In this document: positions 40,019-52,324 of the stretch, in pieces
Layout of the letters: each line of letters begins with the position of its first letter
Position numbering within the stretch: the first letter of the stretch is position 1
Source of the DNA: Spiractinospora alimapuensis
GTDB lineage: Bacteria; Actinomycetota; Actinomycetes; Streptosporangiales; Streptosporangiaceae
Length of the DNA stretch: 64,000 nt
Assembly: GCF_018437505.1 (NCBI RefSeq)
Contig: NZ_CP072467.1
Location: forward strand, 186,001 to 250,000
Direction: 5' to 3'
Made by a program: the position numbers and the translations under genes
Notes under the pieces: generated by a model
Seen by the model: the letters and a program-made list of their open reading frames with translations, nothing else
Database searches by the model: none
What the model was told of the DNA's origin: nothing

Positions 40019-40378
40019 ATGGCCTACCGCAGGCGTAGGAAAGCGCGCATCCGCCCGTATACGTTCACGGGCGGGCGCACCCGGTCACGCCATCCGCTCA
40101 TGGTGCAGACCCTGGTTTCGGCCGCTGATCCGGACATGACTCCGCCGCGGAACTTGATGCCGGAGTCGCAGGAGATCTGCCGACTGTGCGCGGAGCCCCG
40201 ATCTGTCGCCGAGATCTCGGCGGAGCTGAAGATTCCGCTGGGCGTGACACAGGTCCTGCTCAGCGATCTCGCTGATCAGGGGCTCATCTATATCCACCCC
40301 ACCATCACCGGACACAGTCCGTCGGAAAACCAGGTTCTCGAGAGGGCGCTCCGTGGTCTCGAACGTCTCTTCCAATAG
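40019..40378 (+). CDS. DUF742 protein (CvnC-like)
   Basis: This encodes a 119-residue protein with the DUF742 signature: RPYTFTGGRTR near the N-terminus, ICRLCAEPRSVAEISAELKIPLGV, and VLLSDLADQGLIYIH, a winged-helix-like fold. It is the third conservon member. Its exact role is unknown. Its end overlaps the GTPase gene by 26 bases. Confidence 0.9.
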   Translation: MAYRRRRKARIRPYTFTGGRTRSRHPLMVQTLVSAADPDMTPPRNLMPESQEICRLCAEPRSVAEISAELKIPLGVTQVLLSDLADQGLIYIHPTITGHSPSENQVLERALRGLERLFQ

Positions 40379-40949
40379 CAACAAGTCGAAGGTGTCGACG
40401 AAGATCGTCATCGCGGGCGGATTTGGCGCCGGCAAGACCACTCTCGTCGACTCCGTGTCGGAGATCCCCCCGGTCTCCACCGAAGCCGTCATGACCGAGG
40501 CGAGTGTCGAACACGACGACACCTCGGTCACACCGGAAAAGGTCACCACGACCGTGGCGATGGATTTCGGTCGCATCACGCTCGACCAAGAGCTCGTGAT
40601 GTACATATTTGGGACTCCCGGACAATCCCGGTTCTGGTTCATGTGGGATGATCTTGTTCGTGGTGCCATCGGGGCGGTCGTTGTCGTGGACAGTCGCCGA
40701 CTCGCCGACAGTTTTGACGCCGTGGACTACTTCGAGAAGGACAAGAGAGTCCCCTACATCGTGGCGTTGAACCGATTCGACGGTCAGCTTGAGTACACCA
40801 ACGAGCAGATCCGTGAGGCGCTGGAGATTGATGCCGCAGTGCCGATCGTCGATTTCGACGCACGAGATCGTGACTCCGCGGGTATGGTCCTGAAAACGCT
40901 GCTGACCTACGCCCTGGCCCAACCGAAGGAGTCAGAACTCGTCGGCTGA
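40353..40949 (+). CDS. Ras-like GTP-binding protein (CvnD-like)
   Basis: This encodes a 198-residue small GTPase. The P-loop is GGFGAGKTT (residues 22-30), switch-II region FGTPGQSRF (DxxG replaced by TPGQ as in the family) and the NKxD equivalent is NRFD. Conservon GTPases of this type hydrolyse GTP and interact with the roadblock protein. GTG 40353 begins inside the DUF742 gene, the usual arrangement. Confidence 0.92.
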   Translation: MVSNVSSNSNKSKVSTKIVIAGGFGAGKTTLVDSVSEIPPVSTEAVMTEASVEHDDTSVTPEKVTTTVAMDFGRITLDQELVMYIFGTPGQSRFWFMWDDLVRGAIGAVVVVDSRRLADSFDAVDYFEKDKRVPYIVALNRFDGQLEYTNEQIREALEIDAAVPIVDFDARDRDSAGMVLKTLLTYALAQPKESELVG

Positions 40950-40982
40950 GCGGCCCCAGAGTCCCTCAGAAAGTAGACCAGC

Positions 40983-42233
40983 ATGCGTAAGATCCTCATC
41001 GTCGGCGCGGGGCAGTCCGGACTGCAACTCGCGCACGGCCTGCTGAGCCACGATTACGATGTCACGTTGATCACCGGACAAAGTTCGACCGAGATTCGGA
41101 CCGGACGTCCCTCGATCACGCAACTCACCTATCCCACGGTGTTGGGCTACGAACGCGAGCTGAACCTCGACTTCTGGCGCGACAACGCACCGCAGATCGG
41201 GAAGGTGAAGCTCGATGTGTATCCGAGCGGCGTGACCGAACCCATGGCGTCGGTCTCGGGCGCGTTCGACGGGCACGCGGTCTCCATTGATCGGCGTGTC
41301 AAGATGGCGGACTGGCTCGAGTACTTTGAGGACCGCGGTGGAAAAGTCGTGATCAACGGCGTTACTGTCGGTGACCTTGACTATTTCACCCGCATGTTCG
41401 ACTTGGTGATCGTCGCTGTGGGTTATGGCGAGCTCGGCGCGTTGTTCGATCCCGATCCCGGCCGGTTCAGCGCGGCCCGTTCCCGGGTACTGGCCCAGGC
41501 GTTGGTCTACGACGTGGAGGACGACCAGCAGGGCGGTGACGAGTCGGTGTGGGGTGGGCTGACAGCGGACGCGGGCAGCATCATGCTCGTCCCGATGCTG
41601 ACCTCCCAAGGACCGTGTCACTCGGTGTTCATCATCGAGGGTCGGGACGAGATCATCGACAACTGGCCTGACAAGCTGGGCGCTGAAGATCTCTGGCTGA
41701 GGATGCAGGGACTGCTTCGTCAGCATGCCCCGGCTTACTACGAGAGGGTACGAAACGCGTCCCTCGTCGACGGTCGTAGCGTCACCCGTGAGATGGTCAA
41801 TCCACAGGTGCGCAAACCAGTGGGCGTCCTACCCTCCGGCGGGCAGGTTCTCGGCATCGCCGACGTCGTTATCTCATCGGATCCGTTCGCACTCCAGGGA
41901 TGGAACCACTCCGGACGGTGCGCGTCCGACTATCTCGGCAGCATCCTGCGCCATGGCGACCAACCCTTCGACCGGTCCGCGCTTGAAGGGATGTTCGAAA
42001 GCTACTGGCAGTATGGTTTTCCGGCGGAGCAGTGGGCCGCGACGTGCGCCACGTTCTGGGACGGTGAACCCGCCCCGCATTTCCAGGACGTCTTTGGTGC
42101 CGCAACGCAGTACCAGGAGGTCGCGGACCGGTGGGTTCGGGGTTGGGACTACCCGCCGGACTACCAGAGTTGGCTGTTCGAGCCGGACCTGACCCGGAAG
42201 TACCTCGCGGAGGTAGCCCAGCGTCAGTCGTGA
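40983..42233 (+). CDS. Styrene-monooxygenase-like FAD oxygenase in the conservon
   Basis: This encodes a 416-residue flavoprotein of the StyA/indole monooxygenase group. The FAD Rossmann motif is VGAGQSGLQLAHGL (from residue 7). RTGRPSITQLTYP and the C-terminal DWxPDY-like WDYPPDYQSWLFEP resemble StyA-type enzymes, which need a separate flavin reductase. Conservons often end with a cytochrome P450 gene; here this oxygenase takes that place, 33 bases after the GTPase. It is followed by a strong terminator, so it belongs to the conservon and not to the PKS operon. Substrate unknown. Confidence 0.82.
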   Translation: MRKILIVGAGQSGLQLAHGLLSHDYDVTLITGQSSTEIRTGRPSITQLTYPTVLGYERELNLDFWRDNAPQIGKVKLDVYPSGVTEPMASVSGAFDGHAVSIDRRVKMADWLEYFEDRGGKVVINGVTVGDLDYFTRMFDLVIVAVGYGELGALFDPDPGRFSAARSRVLAQALVYDVEDDQQGGDESVWGGLTADAGSIMLVPMLTSQGPCHSVFIIEGRDEIIDNWPDKLGAEDLWLRMQGLLRQHAPAYYERVRNASLVDGRSVTREMVNPQVRKPVGVLPSGGQVLGIADVVISSDPFALQGWNHSGRCASDYLGSILRHGDQPFDRSALEGMFESYWQYGFPAEQWAATCATFWDGEPAPHFQDVFGAATQYQEVADRWVRGWDYPPDYQSWLFEPDLTRKYLAEVAQRQS

Positions 42234-42252
42234 CCGACGGTTGATATCGAGC

Positions 42253-42294
42253 ACCGTGGCCTCGCCCTCAGCTGAGGGCGAGGCCACGGTTTTT
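42253..42294 (+). terminator. Strong factor-independent terminator closing the conservon
   Basis: A perfect 17-base stem (42253-42269 with 42274-42290) closed by AGCT is followed by TTTTT. It begins 20 bases after the oxygenase stop and is the clearest terminator in the window. Confidence 0.92.
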
Positions 42295-42668
42295 CATGTG
42301 ATCGCCGCCATATGCCCGGTGTCCTATTTGCGATGATCAGTGTCCGAAACGTGGAGGACATTGCCGGTTTTTTGGGGTTGGAGTTACTCTATGGCGGTAA
42401 TGGTGTGGGTTTGCGTCAAATGTGCATTTGCTGCGACAGTGGATTCGGTGAGGGAGATGTCACATCCTCGCTGGATAAGTGAACCTCCGTCGCCGCTAGT
42501 CGCTGTGGAGTTTGTCCGGAACATGGATTCTCCTGCGCGGTAGACGTTATTGGTGTCGGCTTATACCCTGAGTCGGCCAATATGCGTGCTGTGGCTCGGT
42601 TTGGTGTATTCCGAATGGCAACAGTCATAGACGCCTCGTGTTGGGAGGGACGCACGAGTGGGTAAGTC
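42295..42668. other. Intergenic region upstream of the PKS genes
   Basis: This 374-base stretch is distinctly less GC-rich than its surroundings and has no gene I can support. It holds CAAATG-TG-CATTTG (42417-42430), two inverted six-base arms that could bind a regulator. The PKS promoter should lie here. No regulator gene is found between the terminator and the PKS. Confidence 0.45.
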
Positions 42669-45600
42669 ATGATGTCGGGCGAGCCAGCGCGAAATCCGCG
42701 TGGAGAGCGCTCCGCATGCGAAGAACCGGTCGCCGTGGTGGGTATATCCTGCCGATTCTCCGGGGTTCAAGGTCCGGACGAGTTCTGGCGGGCTGTGCTG
42801 GGAGGCGAAAGCCGAATTCGCGAATTACCGCCGCCCCGGGAGTTCGACAACCCGCCAGAGGAATACACTCGGCTTCCCGCTGGGATGCGGCGTGGCGGAT
42901 TCCTCACAGAGGTCGCCGCCTTCGACGCCGGATTCTTTGGAATCTCGCCACGCGAAGCGGCCGCGATGGACCCTCAACAACGGCTAATGCTTGAACTGGG
43001 TTGGCAGGCGTTCGAGGACGCGGGAATCGTTCCGCGCCTGGGCAGTGGAAACACCGCTGGCGTGTTCGTTGGCTCTATTTCCGACGACTATTCCATGCTT
43101 TCCCTTCAACGGGGCCCGTCCGGGATTACCGCACACACTCTGGCCGGTCTCAGTCGTGGCGTTATCGCGAACCGAATTTCCTATGCCTTCGGATTGTCCG
43201 GACCGAGCCTGACCGTGGACGCCGCACAGGCGTCGGCACTCACCGCGGTGCACCTGGCTCGGAGCAGCGTCGCCCGGGGAGAGAGCGAGATCGCTCTGGC
43301 CGGGGGCGTCAACCTGGTCCTGTCACCGCTCAGCACGCTGGCCGCCGCGCGGTTCGGCGCTCTGTCCCCCGACGGTCTCTGCTATACGTTCGACGCCCGG
43401 GCGAACGGATACGTGCGCGGTGAAGGCGGCGGGTTTGTCCTGCTCAAGCAGCTCGACACCGCGTTGGCCGACGGTGATCGCATCTACTGTGTCCTTCGAG
43501 GGAGCGCGACCAACAACGACGGCCACACGGCCGCGTTGACCATTCCAAACGTCCAGGCACAAGAGGCGGTTCTCACCAAGGCGTGCGCGAATTCCGGAGT
43601 CGACCCCGCCGAAGTCGACTATGTGGAACTCCACGGAACGGGGACCCCGACCGGGGATCCGGTTGAGGCGCGTGCGCTGGGCACAGTTTTCGGACAGCAT
43701 CGCTTGACGCCGCTGCGTGTGGGGTCGGTGAAAACGAACATCGGACACTTGGAAGGCGCCTCCGGGATCGCCGGATTGATCAAAGTGGCGCTCAGTATTC
43801 ACCATAGGAAGTTCGCCCCCAGCCTCAACATCACGTCACCGAATCCCGCCCTGCGTCTGGAGCGGCGACGGCTCGAGGTTCAGGTCGCCGAGGCCCCGTG
43901 GGAGGACGCGGGAGGACGTCACCTCGCGGGGGTCAGTTCGTTCGGTATGGGGGGTAGCAACTGCCACGTGGTGCTGGGCGCTGCGTCGGCCTCGAACGCC
44001 GCAGGCCGGACGGGAGGGGAGGACGGCCGGGACGTCGCCGTGCCCCTGGTGGTCTCCGCCCGAACTCCCGCGGCCTTACGGGCGCAGGCGGGCGCCCTGG
44101 CCGACAGACTCGAGGGATCGGACGCACTCGCGGACGTCGCGTACTCGCTCGCGACGACGCGGACCCCGTTCGAGCATCGGATCGCACTCACCACCAGCGA
44201 CCTCAGTGAGGCCGTCTCGGTGCTCAGTGCCCACGTCGCCGGAGAGTCCCCGCCTCGCGCACACAGAGGGCGCGTCGTGGATGGGGAGCGGGCCTATCTG
44301 TTCTCCGGTCAAGGTGCGCAGCGTCCCGGTATGGGGGCGGAGCTCGCTGGGTCCGTGCCGGAGTTCGCGCACCACTTCGATGAGGTCCTCTCGGCATTGG
44401 AGGACGCTGGTGCGACGAGGGTGCGCGAGGCCTTGACCGCCGAACCGGGGACGGCGGCCGCCGAGCGGCTCGACCGGACGGGAACGACCCAGCCGGCGCT
44501 CTTCGCGATAGAGGTGGCACTGTTCCGCCTCCTCGGCTCGTGGGGAGTCACGCCGGACTACGTCGTGGGGCACTCCGTCGGGGAAGTCGCGGCGGCCCAC
44601 GTGGCCGGTGTGCTCTCACTTCCCGACGCCTGCACGCTGATCACCGCTCGGGGCGCTTTGATGCAGCGACTTCCCGATGGTGGAGGAATGCTGTCGGTTC
44701 GGTTGTCAGAGAAGGAAGTTATCTCCACTATCGCCGGATTCGCTGATCGTGTTTCCGTCGCCGCGGTCAACAGTCCCACCTCGACCGTCATCTCTGGTGA
44801 CGCCGACGCGTTGACCGAACTCGCGGAGGTCTTCCGTGATCAGGGAACCAGAACCACAGCGCTACGGGTCTCGCACGCCTTCCACTCCGCGCGCATGGAC
44901 CCAATTCTGGACCCGTTCCGGGAGACGCTTCGGGGCTTGAGGTTTCGGACACCACAGATCCCATTGGTCTCCAACCTCACGGGGGAAATCGTGTCCGAGG
45001 AGATCCTTGATCCCGATTACTGGGTTCGCCACGCCCGACAGACCGTGCGGTTCGCCGACAGTGTCACACAACTGTCCGAGCGTGGCGTCAGTACGTTCAT
45101 TGAGCTCGGTCCGGGACGCAACCTCACCACCATGGCGGAGCAGTGCCTGGATCGAGGGAGTGGAGCGGCCGTGGTGCCTCTGCTCCCGCACCCGACCGGG
45201 GAACGCCCCCAGGTTATGGACGCCGTGGCGCGCCTGCACGTGCGTGGCGTAGAGATCGACTGGGGCGCCGTCTTCGGGCCGCGGCGCCCCGCCCGGGTGG
45301 CTCTTCCCACCTACGCGTTCCAACGGACCCGGTACTGGGTCGACGGGGACAGCGACACGGACGGAGACACCGTGGCGGTGTCCGATCCCAGCCCCACTGG
45401 GTCCGCGACACCGGAGACCATCGACGACGAACGTCGGCTCATCGCAGAGCTCGCCTCGCTGGACGCCACCCAACGGCTTGAGCGCCTCTCCACATTCGTA
45501 TGCCGGGAGGTCGCCGAGGTCCTCGGTTATGGCGGTGCGGACGCGGTCGATCCGCACCAGACGTTCCACGATCTGGGGTGTGACTCGGTGATGTCCGTCG

Positions 45601-45848
45601 AGCTCCGCGACCGGTTGTCGGCGGAGTCAGGCGTGGGCCTACCAGCGACGTTGGTATTCGACCACCCCACGCCCGCGGCGGTCACCCAGTTCCTCCTCGA
45701 CGAGCTCGGCGTCGCCACCACGGGAACGGAAGAGTCCCCGACGGGGGGAAACCGAACCCTGGAGATCGACTCGATGGCCACCGACGACCTTGTTCGCCTC
45801 GCCTTTGACACCTCCACCACCCCCGACCGTACCGACCTCGGAGGATGA
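42669..45848 (+). CDS. Type I PKS loading protein: KSQ-AT-ACP
   Basis: This encodes a 1059-residue loading module. The ketosynthase-like domain (about 18-430) has Gln187 in place of the active-site cysteine (VDAAQAS for VDTACSS), with the two histidines intact ([16 protein letters not shown]). Such KSQ domains decarboxylate an acyl-ACP to make the starter. The AT (about 540-840) has GHSVGE (Ser636) and the HAFH motif (736-739), typical of malonyl-CoA, so the starter is probably acetyl from malonyl. The ACP (about 930-1010) has Ser973 in GCDSVMS. A short C-terminal docking segment rich in Asp and Thr follows. ATG 42669 lacks a strong ribosome-binding site. The next gene follows after one base. 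Confidence 0.92.
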   Translation: MMSGEPARNPRGERSACEEPVAVVGISCRFSGVQGPDEFWRAVLGGESRIRELPPPREFDNPPEEYTRLPAGMRRGGFLTEVAAFDAGFFGISPREAAAMDPQQRLMLELGWQAFEDAGIVPRLGSGNTAGVFVGSISDDYSMLSLQRGPSGITAHTLAGLSRGVIANRISYAFGLSGPSLTVDAAQASALTAVHLARSSVARGESEIALAGGVNLVLSPLSTLAAARFGALSPDGLCYTFDARANGYVRGEGGGFVLLKQLDTALADGDRIYCVLRGSATNNDGHTAALTIPNVQAQEAVLTKACANSGVDPAEVDYVELHGTGTPTGDPVEARALGTVFGQHRLTPLRVGSVKTNIGHLEGASGIAGLIKVALSIHHRKFAPSLNITSPNPALRLERRRLEVQVAEAPWEDAGGRHLAGVSSFGMGGSNCHVVLGAASASNAAGRTGGEDGRDVAVPLVVSARTPAALRAQAGALADRLEGSDALADVAYSLATTRTPFEHRIALTTSDLSEAVSVLSAHVAGESPPRAHRGRVVDGERAYLFSGQGAQRPGMGAELAGSVPEFAHHFDEVLSALEDAGATRVREALTAEPGTAAAERLDRTGTTQPALFAIEVALFRLLGSWGVTPDYVVGHSVGEVAAAHVAGVLSLPDACTLITARGALMQRLPDGGGMLSVRLSEKEVISTIAGFADRVSVAAVNSPTSTVISGDADALTELAEVFRDQGTRTTALRVSHAFHSARMDPILDPFRETLRGLRFRTPQIPLVSNLTGEIVSEEILDPDYWVRHARQTVRFADSVTQLSERGVSTFIELGPGRNLTTMAEQCLDRGSGAAVVPLLPHPTGERPQVMDAVARLHVRGVEIDWGAVFGPRRPARVALPTYAFQRTRYWVDGDSDTDGDTVAVSDPSPTGSATPETIDDERRLIAELASLDATQRLERLSTFVCREVAEVLGYGGADAVDPHQTFHDLGCDSVMSVELRDRLSAESGVGLPATLVFDHPTPAAVTQFLLDELGVATTGTEESPTGGNRTLEIDSMATDDLVRLAFDTSTTPDRTDLGG

Positions 45849-45849
45849 G

Positions 45850-48800
45850 ATGACCACTGACGACAGCCGGCTCGTCGCGGCCCTGCGTTCCGCCTTGAAG
45901 GAGACGGAGCGGCTGCGCGACGAGAACCGCCGGTTGGCCGAACGGGAGTCCGAGCCTCTAGCCATCGTCGGCATGGCGTGCCGGTTCCCCGGCGGCGCCA
46001 ACTCGCCGGAGGAGCTGTGGGACCTGGTCACGGAGGAGCGGGACGCGGTCGGGGACTTTCCCACTGACCGTGGCTGGGACCTCACCACGCTGTTCGACGA
46101 CACACCGGAGATCCCGGGAACCAGCTACCAGCGCAACGGTGGGTTCCTCCACGAGGCGACACAGTTCGACCCCGAGTTCTTCGGGATCAGCCCCCGCGAA
46201 GCCGTGGCCATGGACCCTCAGCAGAGGCTGCTCCTCGAGGTCGCGTGGGAGGCACTGGAGCGCACAGGGATCGATCCGACCTCTCTGCGGGGGGATCGGG
46301 CCGGTGTGTACATCGGCGCGATGTCCCAGGAGTACGGGCCGCGGATGCACGAGGCGGGCCGCAACATTCAGGGTTTCGTCCTCACGGGACAGACCACCAG
46401 TGTTCTTTCAGGGCGCATCGCCTACACTCTCGGCCTCGAGGGGCCAGCGGTCACCGTGGACACCGCGTGCTCCTCTGCGCTGGTGGCGATTCACGAGGCC
46501 GCGGCCGCCGTGCGGGCTGGGGAGTGCTCGATAGCTCTGGCCGGTGGCGTCGCGGTTCTGTCCACACCCGGTTCCTTCACCGAGTTCTCCCGCCAACAGG
46601 GTCTCGCTCCGGACGGACGATGCAAGGCCTTCGCGGCCGCCGCGGATGGGACGGCGTGGGCTGAAGGGGCGGGGCTGCTCGTCCTGGAGAGGCTCTCCGA
46701 AGCCAGGCGGAACGGTCGCCACATCCTCGCGGTGCTCCGTGGCAGCGCGATTAACTCCGACGGAGCTTCCAACGGGTTGACCGCGCCGAACGGTCCGTCC
46801 CAGCAGCGGGTGATCCTCCAGGCGCTCGAGAACTCGGGTCTGGAGGCCAGTGACGTGGACGTCGTGGAGGCCCACGGGACCGGGACGACCCTCGGCGACC
46901 CGATCGAGGCCCAGGCCCTGATCCGGACCTACGGGCGGGACCGGGCGGGCCGGCCGCCGCTGAAGCTCGGGACGTTGAAGTCCAACATCGGACACTCCAT
47001 GGCGGCGGCGGGGTCTGGCGGCATGGTGAAGATGATCATGTCGTTGTGCAAGGAAGAACTACCCAAGACGCTGCACGTGGACGAACCCACCCCCCACGTG
47101 GACTGGTCGGCAGGAACGGTCGAGCTTCTCACCGAGCGCCAACCATGGCCACGCGGAGACAGACCGCGGCGCGCCGCGGTCTCGGCGTTCGGCATCAGCG
47201 GCACCAACGCTCACGTCATTCTGGAAGAGGCACCCGCGGCGGAGGAGGTACCCGCCGCGCCGATCGAAGACGCGCGGTCCGGTCAGGCCGTTCCGTGGAT
47301 TCTCTCCGCGCACTCCGAGTCCGCCCTCCGCGCCATGGCCAGTAGGTTGGCCGCGTACGTCGAGCAGCGCCCCTCTCTGGATCGCGCTGCCGTGGCACGT
47401 TCCCTGCGTACGACACGCGCATTGTTGCCCCACCGTGCTGTCGCAGTTGGAAGAGACTCCGAAGCGGCCACGGAGGCGCTCGGCGCTCTGGCCCGCGGCG
47501 AAAGCCACCCCGCGCTCGCTCAGGGTGTCGCCGCACATGGGAATAAGTCTGTCTTCGTTTTCCCTGGACAGGGAGCCCAATGGGAGGGGATGGCGCGCCA
47601 GCTACTCGCCGGCGACCCCACTTTCGCCGAGTGGGTCACCCACTGTGAGCGGGCCCTGGCACCCCACGTCGACTTCTCCCTGAGTGCTGTGCTGCGCGGC
47701 GACACTGGAGCACCTGGACTGGATCGGGTTGACGTGGTGCAGCCCGTCCTGTGGGCGGTGATGGTCTCCCTCGCCGAATTGTGGCGTGCCCGCGGGGTCA
47801 CTCCCGACGCCGTCGTGGGGCACTCTCAGGGCGAGATCGCGGCAGCCTACATCGCCGGCGCCCTATCCCTTCACGACGCGGCCCGGGTCGTCGCGCTGCG
47901 AAGCCAGGCTCTGAGCGGCCTTGCCGGTACTGGCGCCATGGGTTCGATCACGCTTCCCGCCGACCGGGTGCGGAAACTTATCGCGCCTTGGGCCGACCGC
48001 CTCCACGTCGCGGTGGTCAACGGTCCCGCCGCGACAGTGGTCGCGGGGGAGCCCGACGCGGTCGCCGCGGCGGTGTCCCACTGTTCGGCCCAGGGCGCTC
48101 AGGCCCGACTGGTCGACGTGGACTACGCCTCGCACACCCCCCACGTCGAGGCGCTGCGGGAGGAGATCGTCTCCGTGCTGGCGGATGTTTCCCCGCGGGC
48201 GCCACAGATCCCCCTCTACTCGACACTGACCGGGGATCTTGTTCACGACACCCTGATGGACGCCGACTACTGGTTCGAGAACCTGCGCAACCCGGTTCGG
48301 TTCGCGGACGCCGTGACCGCGCTTGGCCGAGACGGACACCAACTCTTCGTCGAATGCAGTCCACACCCGATCCTCACCGCCGCCGTTCGGGACACCCTGC
48401 AGGCCGAGGACCGCCCAGTGGCCGCCTTCGGGTCCCTGCGGCGCGACCAGGACGAGGACGTCGCGATGCTCGCGGCGCTCGGCTCGGCATTCGCCCACGG
48501 TTTGTCGGTCGACTGGACGACCTCGGTCCCTGACGGTGGTCCCGTCGAGACGGATCTACCGACCTACCCGTTCCAGCGCCAACGCGTCTGGCTGGATGTT
48601 CCCACCGGCGCGGCGGCGGTCCCCGCCGCGGCCGGAGCGACCGGTGGCCACCCGCTCGGGGGAGTGGGACTTGACGTGGCCGACGGCGCCTTGGTGCTCC
48701 ACGGGCGGGTGTCCCTGGAGTCGCACCCGTGGCTGGCGGACCACGCGGTACGTGGCGCGCCGCTACTGCCCGGTACCGCCTTCGTCGAACTCGCGCTGGC

Positions 48801-51800
48801 GGCGGGGGAGCGGGCCGGCGTCGCCACGCTGGAAGAGTTGTTGCTCGAGGCGCCGCTGCTGTTGACCGGGCGACGGACGGTCGACGTGCAGGTCGTGGCG
48901 GACGCCCCCGACACCTCGGGACGACGGGCCGTCGCGGTGTACTCCCGTGACGCCCGACAGAACGCCACGGAGTGGCGGCGCCATGCCCACGGGGTGCTCA
49001 GCGCCGACGTCGCACCCGCTCCCCACATCGGTGGGATGTGGCCACCGGCGGGTGCTGAGGAGCTGGACGTCGACGCCGGGTACGCGGAACTCACGACGTG
49101 CGGATACGAGTACGGGCCGGCGTTCCGTGGCCTGAGAGCCGCGTGGCGGCGTGGCGACGAGGTGTTCGCCGAGGTCGCGTTGCCGGGCGACCTCGAGGAG
49201 TCGGTGGACTCTTACGGGATCCATCCGGCCCTGCTGGACGCCGGACTCCACGCGCTGCTGCTTGGACGCCCCCTCGACGAACCACGGCTCCCCTTCGCCT
49301 GGAACGGGGTGACGCTGCACGCGGAGAGCGCGTCGACGCTGCGCGTCAAGGCGACGCCCACGGGCGAGGACTCCTTCTCCGTCGTCGCGGTCGACGCCGC
49401 GGGAGAACCGGTCGCCGACGTACGGTCACTGGTCCTGCGCGAGGTACGCCCAGAGACCCTGGGCGACTCCTCCGGCGAGGACGGTGCCCTGCACGTCGTC
49501 AACTGGACGCCGCCCGCTGAGGAGGCGGTGTGGCCGGCGGCCGACGAGCGGGGGGAGTGGGCCGTCGTCGGCGAACCCTTCGGCGCCGACCTGCGCCACT
49601 TCCCCACATGGGACGATCTGGCCACGCACCTGGACGAGGGAGGAACGCCCCCCGACGCCGTCGTCACCTCGAGCCCGCGGGAATCCGTGGACGTCGCGTG
49701 CGCGTCGATCCTCACCCTGATCCAACGGTGGATCGAGGACCCCCGCCTCGCCGACACACCACTGGTCACGGTGACCCGTGACGCGGTCGCCGCGGCGCCG
49801 GGCGATCCGGCACCCGCCGCCGCTCCCGCGGCGGTGACCGGCCTGGTGCGTACCGCCCAGTCGGAGAATCCCGGCCGGTTCGTCGTCCTGGACACCGATG
49901 TCGCTCTGGACGCACCACTCCTGGGCCGTGTCCTGGCGGTGGAGGAACCGCAGCTCGCCGTGCGTCGGGGCCAGCTCCTGGTCCCCCGCCTCGCGCCGCC
50001 ACGCGACGTCGCCGCCCTGACGGCTCCCCAGGACGGCCCATGGCGGCTCGACGTCTCCACGCAGGGAACACTGCAGAACCTGACCCTGGTGCCCGCCCCT
50101 GAGGCCAACGCCGCGCTCGAGGCGGGGCAGGTGCGGGTCGCGATGCGGGCCAGCGGGGTCAACTTCCGCGACGTCATCGTCGCCCTGGGCATCGTCCCGG
50201 GGGAGGACACGATGGGCAGCGAGGGCGCGGGAGTCGTGCTGGAGGTCGCGTCCGACGTCCGCGACCTCGCGCCCGGCGACCGGGTCATGGGTCGAATCGA
50301 CCGGGCCTTCGGGCCGGTCGCGGTCGCGGAACGAGAGATGCTGACCCGAATGCCGCGGGGCATGACCTTCGCCGCCGCGGCCTCGATCCCCGCCATCTTC
50401 CTGACCTCCTACCAGAGCCTGATCGAGATCGCGGGCATCGCCGCTGGCGACCGGGTCCTCATCCACGCGGCCACCGGAGGGGTGGGGCTGTCGGCGATCC
50501 AGATCGCGCGCGCCCGAGGCGCCGAGGTCTTCGCCACCGCCCACCCGGACAAGTGGGCCACGCTGCGATCTCTCGGAGTCCCGGACGACCACATCGCGTC
50601 CTCCCGCACGCTGGACTTCGCGGAGAAGTTCCGTGAGGTCACCGCCGGGACAGGTGTGGACATCGTCCTCAACTCCCTGGCTGGGGAGGCGATCGACGCC
50701 TCCCTCGGCCTGCTCCGCGCCGGGGGCCGCTTCGTCGAGATCGGCAAGACAGACCTCCGGGACGAGACACAGGTGCGGGCGGCCTACCCGGACGTCACTT
50801 ACCGGATCCTGAACGTCGCCGACACCCCACCGGTGCACATTCAAGACATGTTGGCGAAGATCCTCACCATGTTCGAGGCGGGGGAACTGGACACCGTCCC
50901 GGTGAGCGCGTGGGACATCCGCCGCGCCCCCGAGGCACTGCGGCACCTGCGGGAGGCGCGACACATCGGCAAGATCGTCCTCACCCAACCCGCGCCGTGG
51001 AACCCGGAAGGCACCGTCCTCATCACCGGAGGAACCGGGACCCTCGGTGCCCTCACAGCCACACATCTGGTGCGCGAGCGGAGCGTCGGCCACCTGCTGC
51101 TCGCGAGTCGACGTGGCCCCGACGCGCCAGGAGCCGACCAGTTGCGCAAGGAACTGGAGGGGCTGGGGGCCAGCGTCGAGATCGTGTCCTGCGACATCGC
51201 CGATCCCATCGCCGCGGCGGCCATGCTGGACGCGATTCCTACGAACCACCCCCTCACCGCGGTCATCCACACCGCGGGCGCGCTGGACGACTCCACGATC
51301 TCCGGCATGACCCCCGCGCAGATCCGACGGGTCATGGCGCCCAAGGCGGACGCGGCCCTGACCCTGCACGAACTCACCCGCACCCACGACCTCGCGGATT
51401 TCGTTCTCTACTCCTCTGTGGCGGGGATCATCGGCAACCCGGGCCAGGGGAACTACGCCGCGGCCAACGGTGTCCTGGACGCTCTCGCGGCCCGCCGCCA
51501 CGTGGAGGGGCTGCCCGCCACGTCCGTGGCCTGGGGGCTGTGGGACCAGGCCAGTGGCCTGACCGGCCACCTCGACGGAGGAGACCGCGAGCGGATGCGT
51601 CGCATGGGCCTGCCCCCACTGTCCACGGACCTGGGGCTGCGTCTCTTGGAGGCCGCGCTGGACAGCGGCCAGTCCCTGGTGGTCGCCTCACCGCTGGACG
51701 CGCAAGCCTCCGGCGCGCACTCGCCCATGCTGCGTGGCCTGCGACGCCGCCGGCGCCGCACGGCGCGGAACATCGCGGAGGAGTCCAACGCGGGGCTCGG

Positions 51801-52323
51801 CGAACGTCTCGCCGCGATGAACGGAGTGGACCGTGACGCGCACCTGCTCGACCTCGTGCGCCGCAATACCGCGCAAGTCCTCGGCATGGGCGACGCCCAG
51901 GCGGTGCCGATCGACCGACCGTTCAAGGAGATGGGGTTCGACTCGCTGACCTCGGTGGAACTCCGTAACCGACTCGGCGCCGCCACCGGCACCCGCCTGC
52001 CGGCGACGCTCCTGTTCGACTATCCGACACCGACCGCGGTCCGGGACTTCGTGCGCGGGGAACTCGACCTCACCGATCCCCAGCCGGAGCAGAACGGCGC
52101 CACCAGTGACGGGCCGATCGACAAGGTCGAGATCTACCGCGCACTCGACTCGCTCTCACTGGATCGTCTCCAACGATCGGGGCTCGCCGAAGCGGTGCTG
52201 GCCCTCGCGCGCGGCGAGGAGCCGGCGCTCGCCCCACGGACGGACAAGGGCGACCTCGACAGTCTCAACGCCGACGATCTGGTGCGCCTCGCGCTGGACG
52301 AGTCCGGCACGGTGGGGGAGTGA
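45850..52323 (+). CDS. Type I PKS, module 1: KS-AT-DH-ER-KR-ACP
   Basis: This encodes a 2157-residue, fully reducing module. After an N-terminal docking helix (1-33), KS has Cys207. AT has GHSQGE (Ser659) and YASH (759-762), typical of methylmalonyl-CoA. DH has [10 protein letters not shown] (His965) and Asp1130. ER (about 1405-1710) has the NADPH loop [10 protein letters not shown] (from 1539), with Val1449 at the position where Tyr marks 2S and Val marks 2R methyl products. KR has GGTGTLG, the B-type LDD (1812-1814), Ser1856, Tyr1869 and Asn1873. ACP Ser2032 is in MGFDSLTS. All domains look active. The module would turn acetyl plus methylmalonyl into a 2-methylbutyryl chain. ATG 45850 has GGAGG upstream; a longer TTG frame overlaps the previous gene. 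Confidence 0.93.
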   Translation: MTTDDSRLVAALRSALKETERLRDENRRLAERESEPLAIVGMACRFPGGANSPEELWDLVTEERDAVGDFPTDRGWDLTTLFDDTPEIPGTSYQRNGGFLHEATQFDPEFFGISPREAVAMDPQQRLLLEVAWEALERTGIDPTSLRGDRAGVYIGAMSQEYGPRMHEAGRNIQGFVLTGQTTSVLSGRIAYTLGLEGPAVTVDTACSSALVAIHEAAAAVRAGECSIALAGGVAVLSTPGSFTEFSRQQGLAPDGRCKAFAAAADGTAWAEGAGLLVLERLSEARRNGRHILAVLRGSAINSDGASNGLTAPNGPSQQRVILQALENSGLEASDVDVVEAHGTGTTLGDPIEAQALIRTYGRDRAGRPPLKLGTLKSNIGHSMAAAGSGGMVKMIMSLCKEELPKTLHVDEPTPHVDWSAGTVELLTERQPWPRGDRPRRAAVSAFGISGTNAHVILEEAPAAEEVPAAPIEDARSGQAVPWILSAHSESALRAMASRLAAYVEQRPSLDRAAVARSLRTTRALLPHRAVAVGRDSEAATEALGALARGESHPALAQGVAAHGNKSVFVFPGQGAQWEGMARQLLAGDPTFAEWVTHCERALAPHVDFSLSAVLRGDTGAPGLDRVDVVQPVLWAVMVSLAELWRARGVTPDAVVGHSQGEIAAAYIAGALSLHDAARVVALRSQALSGLAGTGAMGSITLPADRVRKLIAPWADRLHVAVVNGPAATVVAGEPDAVAAAVSHCSAQGAQARLVDVDYASHTPHVEALREEIVSVLADVSPRAPQIPLYSTLTGDLVHDTLMDADYWFENLRNPVRFADAVTALGRDGHQLFVECSPHPILTAAVRDTLQAEDRPVAAFGSLRRDQDEDVAMLAALGSAFAHGLSVDWTTSVPDGGPVETDLPTYPFQRQRVWLDVPTGAAAVPAAAGATGGHPLGGVGLDVADGALVLHGRVSLESHPWLADHAVRGAPLLPGTAFVELALAAGERAGVATLEELLLEAPLLLTGRRTVDVQVVADAPDTSGRRAVAVYSRDARQNATEWRRHAHGVLSADVAPAPHIGGMWPPAGAEELDVDAGYAELTTCGYEYGPAFRGLRAAWRRGDEVFAEVALPGDLEESVDSYGIHPALLDAGLHALLLGRPLDEPRLPFAWNGVTLHAESASTLRVKATPTGEDSFSVVAVDAAGEPVADVRSLVLREVRPETLGDSSGEDGALHVVNWTPPAEEAVWPAADERGEWAVVGEPFGADLRHFPTWDDLATHLDEGGTPPDAVVTSSPRESVDVACASILTLIQRWIEDPRLADTPLVTVTRDAVAAAPGDPAPAAAPAAVTGLVRTAQSENPGRFVVLDTDVALDAPLLGRVLAVEEPQLAVRRGQLLVPRLAPPRDVAALTAPQDGPWRLDVSTQGTLQNLTLVPAPEANAALEAGQVRVAMRASGVNFRDVIVALGIVPGEDTMGSEGAGVVLEVASDVRDLAPGDRVMGRIDRAFGPVAVAEREMLTRMPRGMTFAAAASIPAIFLTSYQSLIEIAGIAAGDRVLIHAATGGVGLSAIQIARARGAEVFATAHPDKWATLRSLGVPDDHIASSRTLDFAEKFREVTAGTGVDIVLNSLAGEAIDASLGLLRAGGRFVEIGKTDLRDETQVRAAYPDVTYRILNVADTPPVHIQDMLAKILTMFEAGELDTVPVSAWDIRRAPEALRHLREARHIGKIVLTQPAPWNPEGTVLITGGTGTLGALTATHLVRERSVGHLLLASRRGPDAPGADQLRKELEGLGASVEIVSCDIADPIAAAAMLDAIPTNHPLTAVIHTAGALDDSTISGMTPAQIRRVMAPKADAALTLHELTRTHDLADFVLYSSVAGIIGNPGQGNYAAANGVLDALAARRHVEGLPATSVAWGLWDQASGLTGHLDGGDRERMRRMGLPPLSTDLGLRLLEAALDSGQSLVVASPLDAQASGAHSPMLRGLRRRRRRTARNIAEESNAGLGERLAAMNGVDRDAHLLDLVRRNTAQVLGMGDAQAVPIDRPFKEMGFDSLTSVELRNRLGAATGTRLPATLLFDYPTPTAVRDFVRGELDLTDPQPEQNGATSDGPIDKVEIYRALDSLSLDRLQRSGLAEAVLALARGEEPALAPRTDKGDLDSLNADDLVRLALDESGTVGE

Positions 52324-52324
52324 C

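Noticed and set aside
45790-45849. TTG start giving module 1 a 20-residue extension
   Set aside because: The extension overlaps the loading gene and is not docking-domain-like. ATG 45850 has GGAGG upstream and begins with the expected helix.
49426-51570. 714-residue open frame on the minus strand inside PKS module 1
   Set aside because: It is fully covered by the PKS gene with intact catalytic motifs. The antisense protein has no domain and a biased composition.
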